From positions 94,060,612-94,124,611 of the forward strand of contig CM043945.1 of NCBI GenBank assembly GCA_014529385.2: a stretch of 64,000 bases of DNA. Direction: 5' to 3'. The stretch is from Adiantum capillus-veneris (Eukaryota; Streptophyta; Polypodiopsida; Polypodiales; Pteridaceae). Below the pieces are notes generated by a model that saw only the letters and a list, made by a program, of their open reading frames with translations, had not been told where the DNA came from and ran no database searches. This document shows positions 33,951-45,900 of this stretch, piece by piece (position 1 is the stretch's first letter; every line of letters starts with the position of its first letter). A program made the translations under genes and the position numbers.

Positions 33951-35384
33951 TCCAAAGAGGCTAAGAAGAAAGAGGGTGGTTCCACTGCAAATGCTGGTTC
34001 CACTATAAATGCAGCTATTGTTGAGTCTTCTGTGAAAGGAGACTGTGATGCTGATGTCGATGTAGAATGGGCTTTTAGTGTAGAGTGCACTTACAATCCT
34101 GTTGTCCATGATGCATGCTTATCAATTGCTGTAGATTCACATGTGTGGTATTTCGACAGTGGTGCTACAAAGCACATTCCCTCACATCGTGAATTGTTCA
34201 CCTCTTTCGAGTCTGTCCCTCATGGGAATTATGTCACTTGTGCCAAAAATTCCTCTTATCCAGTTCAGGGAGTTGGAAAGATTGTGCTTACTGCTGCTAA
34301 TGGCAGTTCCTTCACACTTGTTGATGCACTTTATGTACCTGGGATCAAGAAGAATCTCTTGTCTATATCCACACTTGCTAGACTTGGACTTGTAGTCAAA
34401 TTTGTGGATGACAGATGTACAGTTCATGATCTCAATTTTGGTGATGAAATTGTTGCATTTGGCCTTTTGTGTCGTGGGCTGTATAAGCTCACTTTGTATG
34501 ACAAGTGTGGACAAAATTTTACAAATGCTGTTGCAGATTCAAGGGCTATTTCAGATACAAAACTTTGGCATGCACGTTCTGGTCATCTGAATTTTTCCAC
34601 TTTTCTACATTTGCAGAAATTTAATATGGTTGCTTCTTTGCCGCCTCTTGAAAGCACCTGTCAACATGTTTATTCAAAGGATGGTTCAGTTTGGGCCACA
34701 TGCAGGTTGCAGCTTGTGCATAGTGATGTTTGTGGGCCCATGCAAACTCCTTCCTTGGGCAATTACCTGTACTTCGTGACTTTCATTGATGATTACTCCA
34801 TGCATGCATGGGTATTTCTGCTTAAATCGAAGTCCGAAGTTTTCATGTGCTTCAAAAAATTTCTAGCTATGGCTGAAAATGTCTCAAAATGTACTATGGG
34901 CACCCTTCATTCCGATCGAGGGGGGGAGTATATGTCTCATGAATTCAATGTTTTTCTCGCTAGTCGTGGGATAAAACACCAATGTACAGTGCCTTATACA
35001 CCTCAACAAAATGGTGTGGCTAAGAGGAAAAACAAGTCCCTTACAGAAATGGCACGATGTATGGTCAAAAGTCAAGCTTTGCCGTATTCCTTTTGGCTTG
35101 AGGCCATCATGTGTGCCACTTATGTACTAAACAGGTGTCCTACAAAAGCTTTGCAGTCTATTACTCCATATGAATCATGGCATGATAGAAAGCCTTCTAT
35201 TGAGCGCATGCATGTTTTTGGCTTTCTGGCATTAGCTTTGGTGCCACAAACACAGTGCAAAAATTTGGATGATAAGTCTGTCAAATGCATTTTTGTTGGT
35301 TACAGTGCTGAAAGTGAAGGTTACAGGTTATATCATCCGCAAAAAAAGCGTATTCTGGTTTCATGGGATGTAGTGTTTGTTTAA
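33891..35384 (+). pseudogene. Copia protease and integrase (open 497-codon block), catalytic Glu lost
   Basis: Protease: VWYFDSGATKH (about 34144-34176) keeps the Asp-Ser-Gly triad. Pre-integrase zinc-like region: LWHARSGHLNFSTF. Integrase core: LVHSDVCGPM (first Asp) and TLHSDRGGEY (second Asp, about 34905-34935). The expected Glu in the NGVAERKN-type motif is AAG, Lys (NGVAKRKN, codon 35022-35024). The C-terminal DYNPSK-like region VKCIFVGYSAESEGYR is present. The frame is open, but the DDE triad is broken, so integration activity is not expected. The Glu-to-Lys change fits a single G-to-A transition. Confidence 0.92.
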
Positions 35385-35818
35385 GATTCTGTTCAGCCCT
35401 TGCTGTCATGTACTAGAGACAGTAATGTAAGCTCACATGACATTTATAACACTTTGTTGCCTCTTTTCAGTGGTGGAAATACGAATGCAATTTCCAATGA
35501 GGCAAATGTACAGCCTATGGGGGTTTCTAAAAATGTTACAGATCAGGCTATTACTAATGCAGATGTACATGATGTACTTGATGAGGAAAGGGCTGAAAAT
35601 GAGCAGGCTAGAGGTATGCCAAAATGACTGGTGCACACTTTGCGTGACAGTAAATTGGATGCACCTTTTTCTAGTTGTACTCGTTCAGGCTCTTGCCATG
35701 CATCTTACGCATCAGATTGTTATGATTTAGTTGTGTCTACCTTACATGATTTTGAGGCGCCTCTGTCTTTTGATGAAGCACAGAATCAAAAAATTGGATG
35801 GCTGCCATGCAATGAGAA

Positions 35819-36766
35819 TATAATGCAGTTATAGAAAATGACACATGGACTTTATGTGATTTGCCTCCTGGCAAAAAGGCCATTGGTACAAAGTGGGTTT
35901 ACAAGTTGAAACGCAAGCCGGATGGTGAGGAAGATCGCCATAAGGCTTGACTTGTTGCAAAGGGTTATGCACATCAAAAAGACATAGATTATGAAGAGAC
36001 TTTTGCTCCCACTTGTTGTATGACTACTGTGTGTTTTCTATGTGCATTCGCAGCTCATTTGGGTTTGGATGTACATCAATCAGACATTGTTACTGCTTTC
36101 TTGAATGGTGACATATTTGAGGAAGTTTATGTAACGCCCGGGGCGGTCACTTTTTAGAATGTGTATGATATCACGTGAGTTAACCGGAGAGGATTATTAA
36201 AAGACCAAAATGTATAAAAATGTATACATACAGAGGGGGGTGGGGGTTTTTTAAATAGGCTCACAGTGTAAGTATAGTATGTATATTGGGGTATTATTCA
36301 TTACCTCTTGCACGCACGTGATATAGGGGTCTTTTGATAAGTGACTGCCCCGGGATGTAACACAGCCTCGCGATTTTGTCATAAAAGGACAAGAGGACAA
36401 AATGTGAAAATGTAAGAAGGCTTTGTATGGGTTGAAGCAATCTCCTCGTGCTTGGTATGAGAAAGCTGACACTCATTTGGTTAAACAAGGCTTTTGTAAT
36501 AGTCCAACAGAAAGCACATTGTATGTAAAGCGTGAGGGTGATGTACTTCTCACTGTGGTTCTTTATGTCGATGATTTACTGATCACTGGACCAAATGAGA
36601 GACATATTGCTGAATTTAAGGCTGATTTGAATGCTACTTTTAAGATGAAAAATTTGGGGATGTTGCATCATTACTTGGGTATACAGTTTAAGCACTGTGA
36701 TGGTGGTATTGCCTTGTGTCAGAAAAGTTACATAGAGACATTGCAAGTTTGGACTTGAGGATTGCA
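35819..36766 (+). pseudogene. Copia reverse transcriptase, split by an inserted segment
   Basis: Upstream part: TKWVYKLKRKPDGE, LVAKGYAHQKDIDYEETFAP, LDVHQSDIVTAFLNGD (first catalytic Asp in DVHQSD), up to EEVY at 36129. A TGA at about 35948 precedes LVAKGYA, where CGA would fit. The segment 36130-36414 is foreign. RT resumes at ALYGLKQSPRAWYEK (36420) and reaches the catalytic YVDD at 36564-36575 and YLGIQFKH. Some RT sequence that normally lies at the break is missing as well. Confidence 0.88.
36130..36414 (+). other. Foreign segment inside copia RT, possibly a small LTR-like or MITE-like insertion
   Basis: About 285 bp with no coding potential, starting TGTAACGCCCGGGGCGGTCA (36129) and containing CCCCGGGATGTAACA near 36348-36362. 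TG...CA ends over about 234 bp would resemble a short solo LTR, but no target duplication is evident. G-rich run at 36234-36246. Confidence 0.5.
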
Positions 36767-37005
36767 AACCTATTTCCACTCCCATGGAAACAGGTTTGAA
36801 GTTGAGTCTACATGATGTTGGTGATCCTGCTGATGTCACTCTTTACCAAACTGTTGTTGGATGCCTCATTCATGTATGCAACATGAGGCTAGATATTTAG
36901 TTTGCAGTCTCACATGTCAGCAGATTTATGAATAGCCCAGGGTCTAAGCATTGGTAGGCTGTCAAGAGGATTTTCCGCTACCTTAGTGTCCCTTTACATC
37001 TTGGC

Positions 37006-37476
37006 TTGTTTTATCCCAAGCGGGGATCATTGTCGCCAGACTTACATGCTTTTTCGGACTCAGATTGGGCTGGTTGTTTTGACACACGAGTGTCCACAAG
37101 TGGTTTTGGTTTCATGCTTAGCAGTTCATGTATATCATGGTTGAGCAAAAAGCAACCTACTGTGGCCACTTTGAGTTGTGAGGCTGAGTATAGGGCAGTC
37201 TTCACAGCTACGGTTGAGTGTGTATGGCTCGGAAGCCTTATGGCTGATTTGGGTGTTGGACAAGACACTGCCAACACTATCTACACTGAAAGTCAGAGCG
37301 CATTGGCAGTTGCCAAGAACCCAGTTTTTCATGCTCGCACAAAGCACATTGAGGTGCATTACCACTATGTCAGGGAGAGGCTCTCAGTAGGAGAGATCAG
37401 CTTGGCTTATGTGCCAACACAGGACAACCTTGAAGCTTTCCACAAAGCTTTGGGCTTACTCCCCTTTGTGGACTGA
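37006..37476 (+). pseudogene. Copia RNase H
   Basis: AFSDSDWAGCFDTRVSTSGF opens a typical copia RNase H. It continues with ISWLSKKQPTVATLSCEAEY (catalytic Glu) and HARTKHIEVHYHYVRE. The site usually reading (Y)CDN(Q/K)SA is YTESQSA, so one catalytic Asp is replaced. The frame closes with TGA at 37474-37476, 65 bp before the purine tract. The sequence between RT and this block (36760-37005) is readable but has stops. Confidence 0.88.
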
Positions 37477-37551
37477 TCATGTCTTCAGGGCATGGCACTT
37501 CCCTTTACTCATGTGCCAGCTCTTGTTCATCGCATCACTCCAGGGGGGACT

Positions 37552-37778
37552 TGTTACCATATACATGTGGTAGTGATGTGTGTGAACACACTAGGACCAC
37601 CAATGCATTTTTTCCCTCTTTAGGAGGTTTTTTCCCTCGAGCATTGTATATACGCCCATCACTCTAGGGCTATCTATCTTTCCATTGCATACTAAGTAAC
37701 AAACTTTCTATTGTGTGCCTTGAGCTTCCTTCGTCTTCTCCAAGCTGTGTGCATTTCTCTGCAACCCTAATTCCAACA
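37552..37778 (+). repeat. 3' LTR of the copia element
   Basis: 227 bp, collinear with 32459-32686, preceded by the purine tract at 37541-37550. Confidence 0.95.
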
Positions 37779-38270
37779 TTATGCTTATGCTTATGGATAT
37801 TTTGGAGTCAATGGTTACAATTTTGATAATGCTTATGGGTATGGATTAATTTTGATTATGCCACTTACAGTGGTTTTGCTTTTGAAAAATCTTTGATGGT
37901 TATAGTTATGTTTATACTTATGATAGTGGAAACAGTTATGGTTTTGACAACGCTTATGGTTACGATTTTTTTAATGGTTATGTCAATAAAAATGTTTATG
38001 GTTTTGACACCCTTTTATGGTCATGCTTATGCTTATGTTTGTGGTCAGGATAGTGGCAATGCTTATTATCTTTTTCATGATTATACCATTGGCATTGGTT
38101 AACGTTATGGTCAAGGCAATGAAAATGGCATTGATTTGGTTGAAACTTAAGGTTATGGTTGTTCTCACAATTATTATTATGGCTATGGTTTTGGATTTAT
38201 TTATAGCAATGGTGATGGTTATGGTTATCATGGTTTTGATTTATGGCTATGGGTATTTAGTGTTTCATAT
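37779..38270 (+). repeat. Decayed GGTTAT-type repeat coding for Gly/Tyr-rich sequence
   Basis: Repeated GGTTATGGT/GCTTATGG/GATAATGCTTAT words; in shifting frames they read runs such as AYAYGYFGVNGYNFDNAYGY and GYSYVYTYDSGNSYGF. The same pattern (YGYDNDNVYSSN) occurs at 32406-32440, left of the copia element, so the copia element landed inside this repeat. Frameshifts break it every 50-150 bases. It could be an old Gly/Tyr-rich coding exon or just a hexanucleotide repeat. Confidence 0.65.
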
Positions 38271-38439
38271 TTATTGTCATTTGCTTAGCACGATGCAATA
38301 TGAATATACATTAACACAAATGGCGATTACTTTTGCATTCCTCTTTTGGGCAGAGAGGTTTGGCCTTTGTTACTGCAACACATACAACAACAAATGGCAC
38401 TCCTCTCTGCTCAAAACAAATTTACAAGTGCAAGAGGCA

Positions 38440-38670
38440 ATATGGGTGTCTGTATAGCCATTTGTATAGGCATCTGTATAGGCGTTTAATAGGCAACTAT
38501 ACAGGCTTCTAAATGTGTGTCTATATAGGCATCGACATACGTGTCATTATCTATTTAGTATAGGCATCAATATAAGCATAGATTTACATGATCAATATGG
38601 GAAATTATTATATTGACACCTATATCAATGATATGTTTCTGATGCATATATCGACACTTATACCGTTGTC
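38440..38670 (+). repeat. Degenerate TATAGGCATC-type repeat
   Basis: Many variants of TGTATAGGCATC and ATATCGACACTTATACC; related to 31865-32000. Confidence 0.6.
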
Positions 38671-39210
38671 TAAAAATTTTAGACCCTGTTTATTTGTGTT
38701 GATATAAATGACCACTTTTTTGCGATGTGTTGTAGTACTTCTCCTCCACACCAAAAAATTTTCTTATGCTATAATACCCAAGGACTACCTTGGGAATACA
38801 TCCTCCCTAACAAACTTTATGTAGGCCCTTGACTCCACACCTTGGTAGTTGGCCCTTGGCCTGGGTCCATGACCCCCTGAGGCCTTACACACGCAATTGG
38901 TTGGCATCCTTAATAAAGCCCCATCGTTGTGGGCAGCTTGCACCTCTTTTATAAACACATTTGACTTGCACCAGTGCTCTTGTCATTGAAGTGTATATCT
39001 CTTCATTGTTTTTATTCTCAAATTGTATACTCTGCACCCCTTGTTCTTGCATTGCCTTGACTCCATTACATATCTAGTTTTATGTGAACTTGTATTGGGG
39101 CTACACTTCCTTTCTTCTTCCTTTGCATAGTCTCCTTGTCACCTTCCATTACGGGCTCCTTATACAAAGGACTACCAACAACCACACCTTTCAATGTACT
39201 CACAATATAA

Positions 39211-39470
39211 GTAGGATTTGGGGATTCACTTTGCTTGGCACTAGCATTGTGCATTGGTGATGGTCTTGCCATGCACAGTAGTTCTTGCCGATCATCAATG
39301 GTAGTAATTGTCAAGGCTTGTTGGCGGCACAGTGGTAGGATTTGGGGATTCACTTTGCTTGGCACTAGCATTGTGCATTGGTGATGGTCTTGCCATGCAC
39401 AGTAGTTCTTGCCGGTCATCAATGGTAGTAATTGTCAAGGCTTGTTGGCGGCACAGTGGTAGGAATTTAG
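39211..39470 (+). repeat. 124-bp tandem repeat, two full copies plus a third start
   Basis: GTAGGATTTGGGGATTCACT begins at 39211 and 39335; GTAGGA appears again at 39459. The two full copies are almost identical, so the duplication is recent. Confidence 0.92.
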
Positions 39471-39587
39471 ATCTCATTTTGTAGACTGATCACGTGAGGG
39501 GACTATTTGTCCCTCCCCTTTTGATTGGGTAAAAAATAAACACCCTCCCACTAGCGCTAGCGCTAGTGCCAGGGGGGGGGGCATGCC

Positions 39588-39810
39588 CCATGAGCATGTA
39601 GCAAATAAAGAGCAATACATCAAAAGCTCGTTTCTATCATACTAGGGTTAATTAATGCAAAGTTTCAAGGAAGGAAAGCAAAAAAGTGTCCAATGCTCAT
39701 GAGCATGTAGCAAAGAGAGAGCAAGACATCAAGAGCTCATTCCTAGTATAGAAGGGTTAATTGATGCAAAATTTCAAGGAAGGAAAGAGGACAAGTGTTT
39801 GATGCTCAAC
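39588..39810 (+). repeat. About 111-bp tandem repeat, two copies
   Basis: ATGAGCATGTAGCAAA, GAGCAA(T/G)ACATCA, AGCTC(G/A)TT and GGTTAATT(A/G)ATGCAAA recur in order at about 39590 and 39700. Directly left is GCTAGCGCTAGCGCTAG (39552-39568) and a G run. Confidence 0.85.
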
Positions 39811-40050
39811 TTACAAAAAAGTGGACAAACAAAACTCTGTAAATGGCCAAATAGGGCCCATTTTGTGGGATTTTTTATGGAGAGTTAAAGGAGAAGCTGA
39901 AGAAATTGTAAAGGACTTCTTGTATGGTGTTCTTTTTAAGTGATCAAGTTACTAATCCATTCTTGGTGTTGTTTTCCCCCTGCCCCCTTCTCTCGTTCTG
40001 TTGCTCTTTGGTGTGGTGGTGTCACTGTGCCTCTGGGTCAATTATGGTGT

Positions 40051-40055
<5 letters not shown>

Positions 40056-40141
<86 letters not shown>

Positions 40142-40142
40142 G
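40056..40142 (+). repeat. (GA)n microsatellite
   Basis: About 42 GA units. It is followed by AGCTCATTTTTGGGCCTT, a string also present at 63240-63258 and, inverted, near 31655-31672. Confidence 0.93.
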
Positions 40143-40302
40143 GCATTAGGAGAATGTTAAGCTCATTTTTGGGCCTTTAAGGGTGCCATATTATCAAAGT
40201 TGCACTAAAGGAGCAACACAACAAACCCCTCTAAATATTGCTCAGAATCCCATGATATGACCTATCATTGGAAAGCTCTTCAAAAATGGATTCTAAAGAG
40301 CC

Positions 40303-40868
<566 letters not shown>

Positions 40869-40880
40869 TGGTATCAGAGC
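40869..40880 (+). promoter_or_regulatory. Primer-binding site, initiator tRNA-Met type
   Basis: TGGTATCAGAGC directly after the LTR end at 40868. Confidence 0.88.
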
Positions 40881-42968
40881 GGCATGATTTGTGACTTGTG
40901 TCGTTTTCCCCCTATTGTAGCTTTTGTTGTGAAATGCTAATTGGAGAGCCCCCTCCACTAGTGGAGTCATTCTCTATTCTCCCCTTGGCCTTCTATTTCA
41001 GAATGCTCGATGGCTTTAGTCCTTGGGTGATGACGACGAGATTGTTTAGTTCCCCCTACTTGCTTTTTTTTTTTTTGAAACGTGGGTAGTGCTAGGAGGT
41101 AGCGCTACTGGTCTAAGCGTTTTGATATGCTATTTTTGGCAAGGGCATGCACGATGACAACCTTCTCCCTATTTACAACGATGACACCCTCTTTACCACT
41201 CATAGACTCAACGTTTTAAAACATTGTAGATGTGGAATAGGAGAGTGGTTAGGAATGGGGAGAGGGAAAGGTTCGTGTTGTATGAGTGGCTTGGAAGAAG
41301 GGATTGTAGAGAAGTCTTGGGAAGATAGCTTGCAAAATTTATCAAAGGTGTAGTGGCACGGCTTGAGGACAATTTTTGGAGCGTCCTTGGGAAGGCGACT
41401 TGCAAGAGTCCATAAAGGGGTCATACTGAGCCTTGAGGAGCATCTTGGAAGGTGGTATTATGGATCCCCTTGTGTAGTATGTCTATAGTAGCTTGGTGCA
41501 AACCTTGTGACCACCTTTGAAGCCACTTCTATGAAATGACTTGGAAAGTTTTAAATTGGCTTGGATGGAGAGGACCTCAAGGCTTATATATTCAAAGAGC
41601 ATTGTTTTGGTGAACGGATAGGAGATTATGCGGCTTTTATAGTGCCAGAAGGTATCAAGTCCAGATCTTGCAACTTCAACAAATCCCTCCCTTGCTCAAA
41701 TGCTACCAAAATCAATCAAAAACAACAAATGGCTATGGATGGCAGATCAATCACCATCCAACTAGTGGCCTATGCATTGACACATTTCTCAAGGAAACCA
41801 AAAGATTATTTGTCTCAAGATTATGTATCCAAAAAGCAAATGCACGAGTTTTCTAGAGGACAATGTCAAAGGTTGACAAGGAAGACAGTACCAATACTCA
41901 GTTAGGTACGTCGGTACCCAACAAGGTCTGACCATAGTTGTTCCCAAGGGTTTCACTCTACATACAAAATGGGACGCCACCTACGAGCGGATAACTTTGA
42001 TAAAACCCCTATATAAAACTCATATAAAGGAATATGACCCCCTTTCTATGCTTATGTGGGACGCATGTCTAACCTCACCATCCTATCTTACTGCAGTATT
42101 AGCGAGAACCACAATTAATTTGTCAAACCATTGGACGAAGCTGACTTGACTAGTGCATAGAGACAACAAGAGGTTGTCAATCTCTCAAAAAAAAACTAAT
42201 AACTCACATCTAACTCAAGATACACTCAAGTGACTGAAATCACCAAAAGCCAATCGCTCATCAGCAAATAAATCACATCCGTTACAGCATCAGATGACAT
42301 CCAAACGTAACCAAACTTCTAGGACATGTCTATAAGACCTCAACACACATGCTTATAGTCTCAAACTCCACTTTAGGTCAAGTTCCAAATTCGTGATTAT
42401 TAACAGCAGTGGTTTTTGACCTAGTCGTTTCCGACCCAAAATGAATCTAAATGCTTAGCAATGATGCCCCAATACCCCGCCTATGCTTAGTTTTCGATTT
42501 AAAAGTGTAAATTCCTAGTTATGATGAAATTAGGCCGCGGGCCGGCGACATCAAAAGCTACAAAATATTATGAAATGCTTACGTCAATGCATAGAGCTCT
42601 TACCTGCGGTTGCAATGCAACAAACGCAATTGCAATGTGACAACCGGAGAGGGAGTAGGAAGCGCGAGAAGGAGAGGAGTGAGCGCCCACGGTGTGTATT
42701 TCTTATCCAAAAACTTATAAAAGACTAACAAAAATTGGCTCTTATACCTTAGCCAAGGTTTTTTGGGTGGTCAAAACTAATAATTTGGAGTTCTACCAAA
42801 GCTGGGTAATGACTAGTTGATACAATCTGGAAGCTTGTAGCCCCGGCTCATTAATTATAGAGTTTATCCAAGAAAAAAGGAGTTACAATATTCTCAATTT
42901 ATCAAAATAATAAATGTTTTACAAAGAGAACTCCAAAAAATGGTGTCCGTGTTAGCTCGTTGCTAACA
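40881..42968. other. No gene recognised
   Basis: Open frames of 60-114 codons (for example 41561-41905) show no domain. A T run lies at 41067-41080. The part nearest 42968 is probably the 3' LTR of the minus-strand element that ends at 42985. Confidence 0.4.
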
Positions 42969-42969
42969 T

Positions 42970-45900
42970 CCCCCCCCCTCCTCGCCTATGTCGTCCCTTG
43001 ACACAGCTTTATGGGCTGAAATAGTCTTTGGGTTGACGGCGGCTGGCGAGGCGGTCATTAAGCGCATCCAATGCCTTCAGGTATCTGATTTTTCTTTCTT
43101 TGTCTGGCACTTGCAAAAATTGCATGGGCACTTTATTTCAACTCCACCGCTGAGTAGCCTACAAACCTGTATGTAAGGTTGTTGATCATCGATGCAAATA
43201 TCTTCGTTCGCCAAGTGAAGAATCCAGTGCATAAAGCTTCCTCAAATGCCAAGATATTGCTTGATGGTAAGAACATACATCTGGCATAAAATTGGTAAAG
43301 TACTTCTTCGGAAGGCTAACTACTCAAATCATAGCATAACCCCTTGTTACCTTCTAAAAATGAAATCCATGGGGCTCCTGCTTGCTCAGGCTCATTAAAA
43401 ACTTGGATGCATGTGAGAAAATTTCTGTAGATCTTATATAATATGGTGCAGGAGAGATCTGGTAGACTCTTGAAGAAAGACATGGCACCCGTTAGGGTTT
43501 TCACCATGTATTCCTTTGTCGCTTGTCCTCTCTCTGGAGCTGGCAGTCTAGGGTAGTTCAGCCAAGTTGGCCTCTTCTTTGTTAGTTCTTCATGCTCTTT
43601 CCATGTCCTTACTCTGGGTAAAAAACAAAATGTTGAATCTCTTTGAAGGGCTACATGTGCTCTTATGAACAGAATCCGGTATCTCAAATTCTTGTTCAAC
43701 CAGCTTAACCTCCACTTTGGGTGGTCTTTCTCTGCGCCATCTTCTTGCATGTCTTTGTACAACCTCTCTTTTACCTGTATTAATTCCACTTTGATGAGAG
43801 GGTATGGCAAGGATTACTGATGCCATTGAGCACTAATCTGATTGGGAGTGAGTTGAGTGACGTTGACAGAGTGTGGAACTCTCAACTCCCAATCCATTGC
43901 AGCTTTCCAATGCTCATCCACCTCTTGGGTGATCTTCTCTTTCAGTGCGGCTTCTTCAACTTTTGACAGCTAGACCTTTGGCATTTTGTCTGCATCTATG
44001 ATGTGAATCTAGAAATCCTCTTCACTACTCGGATCTATTGTGGATTGTGTCTCAAACTCAGCAAACAAGACCGAGGGTATGTCTACCTACAATGGTTCTA
44101 AAGTGCCTGCCTCTTCCTGCATGTTTGGTTTTCCATCTCTAAGGAGTTGGTTAACTCTCTTGAGCTCAGCTATTTCGTTGAGGAGCTCTTCTTCTCTCTG
44201 GACCCGCATCAGTGCCACGTCCCTGTAGTGTGATTGCTACAGCTTTAACTCTAACTCAAGGTCCTTGTTCTTCTTTTCTAATACCTTGTACAGTTCATCA
44301 GTCCCTTTGATCGAGGCCACGGTTGGATTTTCTCTTATTTGCTGCAAGAAGATTGCCTAATCATTGATCCGCTGTTCAGAGTACTGTAACAAAGCATTTG
44401 CAACATCCAATTGCACTTGAATTTTTTGAGCTGATGGGGATGTCATAAGAAGTTCATTTGTAACTTCTGTTAGGCTGCTCGTCTTTTTCTTTGCAGGCAT
44501 CGAATAATTTGGTGAGAAAATCACCTAACTCCTCCATTTCTTTTTGTTGTTTGTCTCTAGCTAGTTGATGTTGTTCAGCTTCTTCTTTAATCTCCTGCAC
44601 TTGCCTCTGAAGATTGCTGATGATAGTCATCCTGTCTTCTAACTCTCCTTGGAGGGCGCCAATCACCATCTCAAGCTCTTTGGCCTTTGTGCTGTGATTT
44701 AGTGCTGTTGAACGGAGTCTCTTCGTCATGTTTTGCATCTGTCTTGCATATTCGTTCACTTGTAATATTACCTCGTTGTTTGACTGCCAATCCTCTTGTT
44801 TTGCCAGCTGAGATGTGCCTGCAGCCTCATATGTGTCTTTCTGCTGCGTCGTAGCTGCTGGTTCTTCTTACGTGGAGGTAGAGGGTTGGTCTTTTTTCTT
44901 GTCATCCTGAGGGCTTGTTGCCTTGGCTGTTTCAGGCTAAGTGGAAGTAGAGGGTGATGGCTCAGATCTTGTTGTCTCTTCTGGTGTCGGACTTACTTCG
45001 TTCTCTAGATCAGGTTCTTTCTCTTGTGCAGTGGTAGCCTCTTTTTCTGGCTCTGCTTCTTTATCAGCTTCTTGTGTAGATTCACTTATCTTTTTCTCTT
45101 CACGTTTTTGAGTAGCTTTGGTGGCTTCCTCTTATTCAGGCTGTTCTTCTTTCTCTTTATGCTTCTCGTGTTGGTCAGCCTCTTGTGTAGATCTTGTTTC
45201 TTTGTTGGACTCAGAATATTTCTCTTTCTCAGGTTCCACTTCTTTATTGGTGTCTTTGCCCGGAGGTGATGGTGGTGGGTTAGGCATTAAATAGTCATGT
45301 TGCTCGATAGGCGGTGAGGTGGGTCTGGGAGACTCGTAACCTTCTTCTTGTGCATCTTCTCTAGCCGTCTCCTTGACTTGTCTTTGTTCCTCTGCCTCTT
45401 TGGCTTTCTTAGCCGCATCTTCTGCTTCCTTCAGCTTGAGGGCTTCAGCTTCTTGGTACATTGTTTCCAAACGCTCTATAAGATCTTCAGCCTCTTTTCT
45501 TGTATGATGCTTCATCCTTGGGCCTTTAAGTCCAGTAGGCACCCATTTCTCTGGGTCCTTCCCTTGTGCTTTTCTATTGCGCTGGTAGGCATGTTTCTCT
45601 CTTTCAAAGCATGCTTGTTTTTGTGTGGGCTCTTCTTGGTAGGCGGCCACAACTTTTCTTTTCATTTCTTCTCTACGAGATCTCTTTTCCTTGTATCAGA
45701 GCTCTCACTATTGTGCCTTTTTGGCGAGCTCTCATCCGATTCTTCATTAGATTTATACGATCTCTTTCCTGACCCTGTAGCTCATGGAGAGGGTTGTGCT
45801 GCCAATATCCATGTATTTTGATCAGGAGCAGGTGGTAAATTGTCAGCCATGCCAATGGCATGGTATGTTATCCTCATCAAGACTTTTGGCGCACCCAAGT

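Larger units (their letters stand above)
32459..37778 (+). mobile_element. Ty1/copia retrotransposon with both LTRs, inactive
   Basis: LTRs 32459-32686 and 37552-37778 start TGTTACCATATAC and end CCAACA. Primer site TGGTATCAGAGC (initiator-Met type) is at 32689-32700 and the purine tract CAGGGGGGAC is at 37541-37550. Interior order: gag, zinc knuckle, protease, integrase, RT, RNase H, the copia order. Flanks CTATG (32454-32458) and TTATG (37779-37783) fit a 5-bp target duplication with one change. Lesions: frameshift in gag, TAG before the zinc knuckle, loss of the integrase Glu, several stops, and a 0.28-kb foreign segment inside RT. Confidence 0.95.

Noticed and set aside
37893-38457. Met/Val/Ile-rich open frames considered as membrane proteins
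   Set aside because: Alternative frames of a GGTTAT/GCTTAT repeat; the hydrophobicity comes from the repeat frame.
39066-39470. Possible CRISPR-like array
   Set aside because: Direct tandem duplication of 124 bp with no spacers; plant context.
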